A DNA stretch of 7,061 bases from Rhodobacterales bacterium (GTDB lineage Bacteria > Pseudomonadota > Alphaproteobacteria > Rhodobacterales > Rhodobacteraceae): NCBI GenBank assembly GCA_013298675.1, contig JAAFIJ010000147.1:1-7061 (forward strand), read 5' to 3'. Both the position numbers and the translations under genes were made by a program. Shown here one piece after another: positions 1 through 5,054 of this stretch (position 1 is its first letter; every line of letters starts with the position of its first letter). The notes below the pieces were generated by a model that saw nothing but the letters and a program-made list of their open reading frames with translations, searched no databases and was not told the DNA's origin.

Positions 1-756
1 GAGTATCGCTATTTTGATGCCGAAACCCGGGGGATTGATTTTGACGGTCTGATCGCGGACTTGGGTCGGGTCAAGGCGGGCGATGCAGTGCTGCTGCACG
101 GTTGCTGCCACAACCCAACGGGTGCCAACCTGAACGCGGCACAGTGGGATCAGGTGGCCAAACTGCTGCTGGCGCGCGGCGCGTTGCCCTTTGTCGATCT
201 GGCCTATCAGGGCTTTGGCGACGGGCTGGAAGAGGACGCCGCCGCGACACGCATGATCGCGAACCTGTTCCCAGAGGTGCTAATCGCCGCTTCATGTTCA
301 AAGAATTTTGGCATCTACCGCGAACGCACCGGCGTTTTGATCGCGTTGGGTGACACCTCGCGGCGCGCGGTGACCCAAGGCAATCTGGCCTTTCTGAACC
401 GCCAGAACTATAGCTTTCCGCCCGATCACGGTGCGCGTTTGGTGACGATGATCCTAGAGGATGACGCGCTGCGCGCCGATTGGAAAGCAGAGCTAGAGGA
501 CGTGCGCCTGAACATGCTGACCTTGCGTAAGTCGCTGGCGGATGCGTTGCGGCGCGCGACGAATTCGGACCGTTTCGATTTTGTCGCGACCCACCGCGGT
601 ATGTTCAGCCGGCTTGGCTTGACCGAGGCACAGGTGAATGTTCTGCGCGAAACCCATGGCATCTATATGGTGGGCGACAGCCGGATCAACGTTGCGGGCC
701 TTAACGCGCGCACAGTGCCGATTTTGGCCGCCGCGATTGCCGGTTTGGCGGACTAA
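1..756 (+). CDS. Aromatic/aspartate-type aminotransferase, PLP-dependent (5'-truncated)
   Basis: The reading frame is open from base 1, so the start lies upstream; 251 C-terminal residues are visible, where the family usually has about 390-400. It transfers amino groups between an amino acid (aspartate or an aromatic one) and a 2-oxo acid in the cytoplasm using pyridoxal phosphate. Residues numbered within the fragment: the HGCCHNPTG motif carries the cofactor-contacting Asn38; VDLAYQGFGDG gives Asp66 (pairs with the pyridine nitrogen) and Tyr69; SCSKNFGIYRERTG gives Lys101, which forms the Schiff base, and Arg109; near the C-terminus DSRINVAG gives Arg228, which binds the substrate alpha-carboxylate. 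All key residues are present, so the enzyme should be active. The motif set is that of the AspC/TyrB subgroup (class I fold). Aspartate and aromatic specificity cannot be separated here, so no symbol is given. The next gene begins 4 nt after the stop. Confidence 0.93.
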   Translation, partial: EYRYFDAETRGIDFDGLIADLGRVKAGDAVLLHGCCHNPTGANLNAAQWDQVAKLLLARGALPFVDLAYQGFGDGLEEDAAATRMIANLFPEVLIAASCSKNFGIYRERTGVLIALGDTSRRAVTQGNLAFLNRQNYSFPPDHGARLVTMILEDDALRADWKAELEDVRLNMLTLRKSLADALRRATNSDRFDFVATHRGMFSRLGLTEAQVNVLRETHGIYMVGDSRINVAGLNARTVPILAAAIAGLAD

Positions 757-760
757 ACGC

Positions 761-1453
761 ATGACATTGCGGCTATCAAACAGCGGGGCCAGTCTGATCC
801 TGGCCCTTAGTTTGATAGGCGCGACCCCTTCAGCATTGGCTGAGGAAACGGCTCTGCTGACCCCAAGCGCAATAGGGCGCATCAGTTATGGTGGCCCCGC
901 ACCCGAAGCGGATGCGCCAATTTGTACGGGCGCATTGGTGGCCCCTGATCTTGTTCTAACGGCGGATCATTGTGTGCGAGGGGCGGTCAACTCAGCCGAT
1001 AGCGTCTATTTCTCAGCGGGTTTGCAAGATGGCATCCCGGTTGCCATCGGACGCGGGAAAGAGATTATCCTTGCTGATCAAAATGTTGCAAAGCCTGACC
1101 TTGCCATGGATGTCGCCCTTTTGCGGCTAAGCGCGCCGCTCGAAGGTGTCATGGCTCTTCCGCCTGCCCGTGGCGCATCGACTGCCAAGGCTTACACACT
1201 GATCGCCTATGCGCGCAGTGCACCCGACGTTCAAACGCGCAATGATGATTGCTTTGCGCTTCGCAAGGACGCCGATGTCATCGGTTTGTCCTGCGCGGTT
1301 GTTTCGGGCAATTCCGGCGCTCCGGTGTTAATGCGCGACGGTGCAGAAATGCACGTTGTGGCCGTGGTGGTTGCCGCGGCCAAAGGTTTGCCTGCGGCGC
1401 TGGCGGTGCGTATCCCTTCTGTCCTTGTCACGCAAATCGACCCACAAAATTAA
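761..1453 (+). CDS. Secreted trypsin-like (S1 family) serine protease
   Basis: A 230-residue protein. Residues 1-27 form a Sec signal peptide (basic start, hydrophobic core, SALA/E cleavage site), so the mature enzyme of about 203 residues is periplasmic or secreted. The chymotrypsin triad is complete: His70 in LTADHC, Asp117 in MDVALL and Ser185 in SGNSGAP. Cys55 and Cys71 are 16 residues apart, as in the classic histidine-loop disulfide; Cys164 and Cys178 may form a second bond. The residue six before the serine is Ala179, not the aspartate that gives trypsin its Lys/Arg preference, so specificity is unknown. I chose the ATG at 761 because it places the signal peptide at the N-terminus; an earlier in-frame ATG at 638 would lie inside the aminotransferase. 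The start is 4 nt past the upstream stop, with only a weak GGCGGA (747-752) before it, which suggests translational coupling. The substrate is not evident. Confidence 0.9.
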   Translation: MTLRLSNSGASLILALSLIGATPSALAEETALLTPSAIGRISYGGPAPEADAPICTGALVAPDLVLTADHCVRGAVNSADSVYFSAGLQDGIPVAIGRGKEIILADQNVAKPDLAMDVALLRLSAPLEGVMALPPARGASTAKAYTLIAYARSAPDVQTRNDDCFALRKDADVIGLSCAVVSGNSGAPVLMRDGAEMHVVAVVVAAAKGLPAALAVRIPSVLVTQIDPQN

Positions 1454-1576
1454 AGGTATGGTCAGGATTTGTGCCGCGATGTTGCCAAGAAAAGTTCGCT
1501 GTCGACAGCTGTCTTGCATGCGGGCCAACTGTGCGATTAAGTCTTGTAAATCACCAAATTCGCTTAAAGGTTCCAG
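1454..1576. other. Intergenic gap with nested palindrome
   Basis: This 123-nt gap separates the protease stop from the CoA-transferase start. No T-tailed hairpin is visible, so read-through from the upstream pair is possible. It holds the 12-bp palindrome GCTGTCGACAGC (1498-1509), overlapped by a 10-bp palindrome GACAGCTGTC (1504-1513). I could not identify a convincing -35/-10 pair. No small gene with a credible ribosome site was seen. Confidence 0.5.
1566..1570 (+). promoter_or_regulatory. Ribosome binding site of the CoA-transferase gene
   Basis: AAAGG lies 6 nt before the ATG at 1577, a good Shine-Dalgarno spacing. It fixes the start of the CoA-transferase and shows it is initiated independently rather than coupled to the protease gene. 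Confidence 0.6.
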
Positions 1577-2896
1577 ATGACACGCACTGCAAAACGCATT
1601 TCCGCTGAAGACGCTGCAAACCTTGTTCAGCCGGGTATGTGGTTGGATTATGGTGCTGGGCTTTGTCAGCCGGATGCGTTTGACACGGCCTTGGGCAAGC
1701 GGGTGCAAACGCTTTCGGGGGTCAACATCCGGTCTTGCCTTACACCGCGCCCCCGCGCTGTGCTGGAGGGTGATCCCGAGGGGCGGCACATCACTTGGTA
1801 CTCCACCCATTTCAGCGGCTATGACCGCAAGAAACATGATGCCGGAATTGCCCATTATCTGCCTGTCAACCTTGGCGAGGTGCCAGACTACTATCGGCGT
1901 TTTATCGACCCAGTAGACATTGCGATCATCAAGACCGCCCCAATGGACGCAGAGGGCTATTTCAACTTTGGTCCCGCCAACCTGTGGATGCGCGCAGTGG
2001 TAGAGCGGGCGAAAGTCGTCATTGTCGAGGAATGCGCCGCAATGCCCCATGTTTGCGGCGTGGGGACGGGTGTGCATCTGTCCGAGGTCGATTTTATCAT
2101 TCCGGGCGATGGCCAGCCCATGCCAACCCTACCCAAAACTGGGGTGACAGATGTTGACCGCGCCGTGGCCCGCCTGATTGCGAACGAAATCGAAGACGGC
2201 GCCTGCCTGCAAATCGGCATCGGCGGTATGCCAAACACCGTGTGCAGCCTTTTGGCTGAAAGCACTGTGGCTGATCTGGGCATTCACACCGAAATGATGA
2301 CCGACGGCATTGTTGATCTATTCCATGCGGGGCGCATCACCGGGGAGAAGAAGCAGATCAATCCCGGAAAAATCGTGTGCACTTTTGCTCTTGGATCGCA
2401 ATATCTGTATGATTTTATGCACAAAAATCCGTTGGTTGAACTGCACCCTGTGGATTACACCAATCTGCCGCATATGATCATGCAAAACGATAATGTGGTC
2501 TCGATCAACAATACCACGCAGATTGATCTTCAGGGGCAGGCGGCCTCTGAAACCGCCGGTTATCGCCACATCTCGGGCTCCGGTGGGCAGTTGCAGTTTG
2601 TGCGCGGTTCTTATGCGAGTAAGGGGGGGAAAAGCTTTTTGTGCCTCGCCTCCACTTTTGAAAAGAACGGCATGCGGCGCAGCCGGATCGTCTTGGGCCT
2701 GACGCGCGGCAATATCGTCACCACGCCGCGCACTGACACGATGTATGTGGTCACTGAATTTGGCATGGTCAACCTAAAGGGCCGCACAGTTGCCGAACGG
2801 GCAAAGCTGCTCATCTCGATCGCGCACCCTGATTTCCAAGAAGATCTGATGCGCGAAGCCCATGAAAACCACATCTTTCCGCGCGGCTATTTCTGA
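1577..2896 (+). CDS. Acetyl-CoA hydrolase/transferase family protein (CoA-transferase)
   Basis: A 439-residue cytoplasmic protein, the usual length for the acetyl-CoA hydrolase/4-hydroxybutyrate or butyryl-CoA:acetate CoA-transferase group (class I CoA-transferase fold). Such enzymes move CoA between acetate and another carboxylic acid through a glutamyl-CoA thioester. The N-terminal domain (about 1-190) leads into the glycine-rich GIGGMPN at 214-220, then GIHTEM at 236-240, where Glu239 sits where the catalytic glutamate of 4-hydroxybutyrate CoA-transferase is found. The C-terminal domain carries SGSGGQLQFVRGS (333-345), a CoA-site signature, and the conserved tail TEFGMVNLKGRTVAERAKLLISIAHPDF (393-420). 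The catalytic residue favours a transferase over a simple hydrolase, but the acid partner (acetate, propionate, butyrate, hydroxybutyrate) cannot be read from sequence. A run of seven G followed by four A (2623-2633) lies within codons 349-352. The gene ends facing amtB, with a terminator 38 nt on. Confidence 0.92.
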   Translation: MTRTAKRISAEDAANLVQPGMWLDYGAGLCQPDAFDTALGKRVQTLSGVNIRSCLTPRPRAVLEGDPEGRHITWYSTHFSGYDRKKHDAGIAHYLPVNLGEVPDYYRRFIDPVDIAIIKTAPMDAEGYFNFGPANLWMRAVVERAKVVIVEECAAMPHVCGVGTGVHLSEVDFIIPGDGQPMPTLPKTGVTDVDRAVARLIANEIEDGACLQIGIGGMPNTVCSLLAESTVADLGIHTEMMTDGIVDLFHAGRITGEKKQINPGKIVCTFALGSQYLYDFMHKNPLVELHPVDYTNLPHMIMQNDNVVSINNTTQIDLQGQAASETAGYRHISGSGGQLQFVRGSYASKGGKSFLCLASTFEKNGMRRSRIVLGLTRGNIVTTPRTDTMYVVTEFGMVNLKGRTVAERAKLLISIAHPDFQEDLMREAHENHIFPRGYF

Positions 2897-2933
2897 CGTC
2901 TGACGCATTGCTGAAAAGCGACGACCAAAAACA

Positions 2934-2970
2934 AAACGGCCCGTGTGCAAGATGTGCACACGGGCCGTTT
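2934..2970. terminator. Bidirectional intrinsic terminator between CoA-transferase and amtB
   Basis: A perfect 16-bp inverted repeat: left arm 2934-2949, right arm 2955-2970, with a 5-nt loop (AGATG). The stem is GC-rich with an A-tract at one end and a T-tract at the other. Read on the minus strand, as for amtB, it is followed by GTTTTGTTTTTGG, a strong U-tract. Read on the plus strand, as for the CoA-transferase, the stem ends in TTT, followed by CGTC, so termination may be less efficient. It lies in the 114-nt gap between two convergent genes, as expected for a shared terminator. Confidence 0.9.
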
Positions 2971-2975
2971 CGTCT

Positions 2976-3004
2976 TGCAGCAGCAGGGAGGGATTGCTGC
3001 TGCA
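2976..3004. repeat. Second hairpin in amtB 3' region
   Basis: Perfect 10-bp inverted repeat TGCAGCAGCA (2976-2985) / TGCTGCTGCA (2995-3004) around a 9-nt GGGAGGGAT loop. It starts 6 nt beyond the amtB stop codon on the minus strand and precedes the main terminator in the amtB transcript. It has no U-tract of its own, so it is more likely an RNA-stabilising 3' structure or an ancillary stem than a terminator. Confidence 0.6.
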
Positions 3005-3010
3005 TTTGCT

Positions 3011-4432
3011 TTACATATTGTAAGCGCTTTCACCGTGCGAGGTTTGGTCAAGACCCTGACGCTCGTCATCAGATGATGGGCGCAGGCCGAACACCATGTC
3101 GATGCCTTTGAACAACAGGTACGAGATACCGCCCGACCAAACCAAGGTCACGAGAACCGCTTTGATCTGGGTGATGACTTGGGCGCCCATATCGTAGGTG
3201 CCGGCTACGGCTGGGAACTGGGTGTAGTCCAAGAAACCCTGACCGCCAAGGCTTGGGTCCGCCACGATGCCCGTTGCAATCGCCCCGATGATCCCGCCGA
3301 TGCAGTGCACGCCAAAGACGTCCAGTGTGTCGTCGTAACCAAGTTTGCCCTTCACCGTCGAGACGAAGAAGTAGCAAGCTGGCGACACAGCCAAGCCTAG
3401 CAGGATCGACATCATCGGCGACGCAAAGCCCGACGCTGGTGTGATGGCGACAAGCCCTGCAACCGCGCCAGTGACAGCGCCCAACAGCGATGGGCGGCCA
3501 TGGCGCAACTGTTCGATCAGCACCCACGAAAGCGCAGCCGCAGCGGTGGCGACAAAGGTGTTGATAAAGGCAAGGGCAGCAAGGCCATTGGATTCAAGGT
3601 TAGACCCTGCGTTAAAGCCGAACCAGCCAACCCACAGCATCGATGCGCCAATCATCGTCATAGTCAACGAATGTGGCGCCATGTTTTCTTTGCCCAAGCC
3701 AACGCGCTTGCCAATCACGATACAGCCCATAAGACCCGCGATGCCTGCGTTGATGTGAACGACGGTGCCGCCAGCAAAGTCGAGCGCGCCCATGCCCCAC
3801 AGCAAACCGTAATCCGTTGGGTTATCAGGCAAAAAGTCTGGACCGCCCCAATACCAAACCATATGGGCAACGGGTAGGTAAACCAAGGTCAGCCACAATG
3901 CGGAAAACAGCATAAGGGGCCAAAACCTGATCCGCTCTGCAAAAGCACCGACAATCAGGCCGGGGGTGATGCAGGCAAAGGTCATCTGAAAAATCACAAA
4001 GGCATATTCAGGAATATATACGTTGTTTGAGAAGGTCGCGGCAAAGCTGGACGTGCTGACACCCGCAAGAAACGCCTTGGACAGACCGCCGATGTAGGCG
4101 TTGCCACCCGTGAAGGCCAGTGAATAGCCGTATGTGACCCAAAGAATGGCCACCATGCAGACGATCATGAACACCTGCATCAACACGCTGAGCATGTTCT
4201 TGCTGCGCACGAGCCCGCCGTAGAACAAGCCAAGTGCAGGGATCGCCATCATCAGCACCAATGCCGAACTTATCAACATCCACGTCGTATCGCCCTTGTC
4301 CACCATGCCAGCCATTGCTGCGGCGTCTGGGGCTTTGATTGGCCCTGCGGCCTCTTGTGCCCATGCGGGCAAGCTTGCGACCATGGCGCTGGCAAACAGC
4401 GCAGGTCTTGTAAATTTCGATAGAGTTTTCAT
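3011..4432 (-). CDS. amtB: Ammonium transporter AmtB
   Basis: A 473-residue inner-membrane Amt/Rh-family channel that carries ammonium into the cell, probably as a trimer. Residues 1-25 resemble a cleavable signal peptide (AWA/QE), as in E. coli AmtB, leaving eleven membrane segments. GLFYGGLVRSKN (68-79) starts the family signature; DFAGGTVVHINAG (218-230) holds Asp218 and the pore His226; GWFGFNAGS (269-277) holds Phe273; DVFGVHCIGG (371-380) holds the second pore His376; Phe152 (in TFACI) and Trp193 match the outer gate Phe107 and the recruitment-site Trp148. The C-terminal tail GLDQTSHGESAYNM is the cytoplasmic segment that meets GlnK. About 13 extra residues lie between Trp193 and Asp218 relative to E. 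coli. I chose the ATG at 4432 because it gives the signal peptide and is preceded by GGAAGGA with a 10-nt spacer. The gene follows glnK after 25 nt, so they form an operon. Confidence 0.97.
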   Translation of the reverse strand: MKTLSKFTRPALFASAMVASLPAWAQEAAGPIKAPDAAAMAGMVDKGDTTWMLISSALVLMMAIPALGLFYGGLVRSKNMLSVLMQVFMIVCMVAILWVTYGYSLAFTGGNAYIGGLSKAFLAGVSTSSFAATFSNNVYIPEYAFVIFQMTFACITPGLIVGAFAERIRFWPLMLFSALWLTLVYLPVAHMVWYWGGPDFLPDNPTDYGLLWGMGALDFAGGTVVHINAGIAGLMGCIVIGKRVGLGKENMAPHSLTMTMIGASMLWVGWFGFNAGSNLESNGLAALAFINTFVATAAAALSWVLIEQLRHGRPSLLGAVTGAVAGLVAITPASGFASPMMSILLGLAVSPACYFFVSTVKGKLGYDDTLDVFGVHCIGGIIGAIATGIVADPSLGGQGFLDYTQFPAVAGTYDMGAQVITQIKAVLVTLVWSGGISYLLFKGIDMVFGLRPSSDDERQGLDQTSHGESAYNM

Positions 4433-4442
4433 CGTTTCAGTA

Positions 4443-4449
4443 TCCTTCC
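4443..4449 (-). promoter_or_regulatory. Ribosome binding site of amtB
   Basis: On the minus strand GGAAGGA precedes the amtB ATG by 10 nt, slightly long but strong. It lies in the 25-nt glnK-amtB gap and argues against the longer in-frame start at 4633, which would lie inside glnK. Confidence 0.6.
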
Positions 4450-4457
4450 CCAAACAC

Positions 4458-4796
4458 TTAAAGCGCATCGTCATCGGTGTCGCCTGTGCGCACCCGCAAT
4501 GCTTTTTCCACGTCCATGACAAAAATCTTGCCGTCGCCAATTTTTCCGGTGCGCGCAGTCTTGGTGATCGTTTCGACGACGGTTTCGGCCAGACCGTCGG
4601 CCACGACGATTTCCAGGCGCATTTTGGGAACAAAGTTCACCGCATATTCTGCGCCGCGGTAAATCTCGGTGTGGCCTGATTGCAGACCAAAGCCCTTAAT
4701 CTCTGTAACCATCATTCCGCGAACGCCAATTTCGGTCAGCGCTTCGCGAACCTCATCGAGTTTGAATGGTTTGATGGCAGCGATGATCATTTTCAC
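4458..4796 (-). CDS. glnK: Nitrogen regulatory protein P-II, GlnK
   Basis: A 112-residue P-II protein, exactly the canonical length, starting at GTG. Trimeric P-II senses ATP/ADP and 2-oxoglutarate and, when nitrogen is ample, blocks the AmtB pore. The T-loop (37-55) carries Gln39 (ligand site), Arg47 (the pore-plug residue) and Tyr51 in RGAEYAVNF, the uridylylation site of GlnD. Asn54 is typical of GlnK rather than GlnB, which has Asp there. Nucleotide-site residues Lys58, TGKIGDGKIFV (83-93, with Lys90), Arg101 and Arg103 are all present. I chose the GTG at 4796 because it yields the family N-terminus MKMIIAAIKPFKLDEV and has AAAAGGGG 6 nt upstream; the ATG two codons later would be too far from it, and the ATG at 4964 adds unrelated residues. 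It is first in the glnK-amtB operon, which in relatives is induced by low nitrogen through NtrC; that regulation is inferred here. Confidence 0.96.
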   Translation of the reverse strand: MKMIIAAIKPFKLDEVREALTEIGVRGMMVTEIKGFGLQSGHTEIYRGAEYAVNFVPKMRLEIVVADGLAETVVETITKTARTGKIGDGKIFVMDVEKALRVRTGDTDDDAL

Positions 4797-4802
4797 GTTG
4801 CA

Positions 4803-4810
4803 CCCCTTTT
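4803..4810 (-). promoter_or_regulatory. Ribosome binding site that sets the GTG start of glnK
   Basis: AAAAGGGG on the minus strand is 6 nt from the GTG at 4796 and 12 nt from the next ATG (4790). The spacing favours GTG as the initiator. Confidence 0.65.
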
Positions 4811-5000
4811 CTGTGAAACAAGGACCCCGTCGGCCCAATCCAGGAAAGCAGGCGTGTTTCGCAGCTGCAGCACAAGTTTGCGGAGGTTGATTATGCTGGT
4901 GCAGCACCAAAGGCCTAGAGAATGCGCAGGGTTTTGCGATTTTGCCTAAAATATAGGCTGTCACGGTGAGCGAATCATTGCCGACGCGGGGTCGATATTC

Positions 5001-5030
5001 CTGACGGGATTGGATAGACTGTTTGATAAT
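5001..5030 (+). promoter_or_regulatory. Candidate sigma-70 promoter of the PBP1A-family gene
   Basis: CTGACG (5001-5006, 4 of 6 to the -35 consensus) and GATAAT (5025-5030, 5 of 6 to the -10 consensus) are separated by 18 nt. Transcription would begin near 5037, leaving a leader of about 18 nt before the ATG at 5055. The spacing is slightly long and the match is by eye only. Confidence 0.4.
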
Positions 5031-5054
5031 TAGAAAAACAAACGGGCGGCGGGC

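Larger units (their letters stand above)
4797..5054. promoter_or_regulatory. Divergent control region between glnK and the PBP1A-family gene
   Basis: These 258 nt must hold the glnK-amtB promoter (minus) and the promoter of the cell-wall synthase gene (plus). Visible dyads are TGGTGC-A-GCACCA at 4897-4909, about 100 nt upstream of glnK, and GCCTA-N5-TAGGC at 4944-4958. A clear sigma-54 -24/-12 element was not found on the minus strand. This does not exclude nitrogen control, because in Rhodobacter capsulatus NtrC is known to work with the housekeeping sigma factor. I could not place the glnK promoter with confidence. No credible gene lies in the stretch. Confidence 0.5.

Noticed and set aside
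493..882. Minus-strand open frame over the aminotransferase-protease junction
   Set aside because: It is a shadow of two well-supported plus-strand genes and has a low-complexity basic translation.
1514..1542. TTGCAT-N17-TTAAGT as a promoter for the CoA-transferase
   Set aside because: Each hexamer matches consensus at only about half of its positions; the spacing alone is not enough.
1328..2077. Minus-strand open frame of 249 codons antisense to the protease end, the gap and the CoA-transferase start
   Set aside because: It lies opposite two clear genes, its translation (rich in His, Arg and Cys) matches no family I know, and such frames are common opposite GC-rich coding sequence.
4433..4633. 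Longer amtB start at 4633
   Set aside because: The extra 67 residues are a different-frame reading of glnK; the ATG at 4432 gives a proper signal peptide and has a ribosome site.
4895..4912. Possible sigma-54 promoter on the minus strand (GG-N10-GC within TTGGTGCTGCACCAGCA)
   Set aside because: Only the GG and GC dinucleotides and one other consensus base match; the rest of the -24 and -12 elements disagree, and the match overlaps a palindrome.
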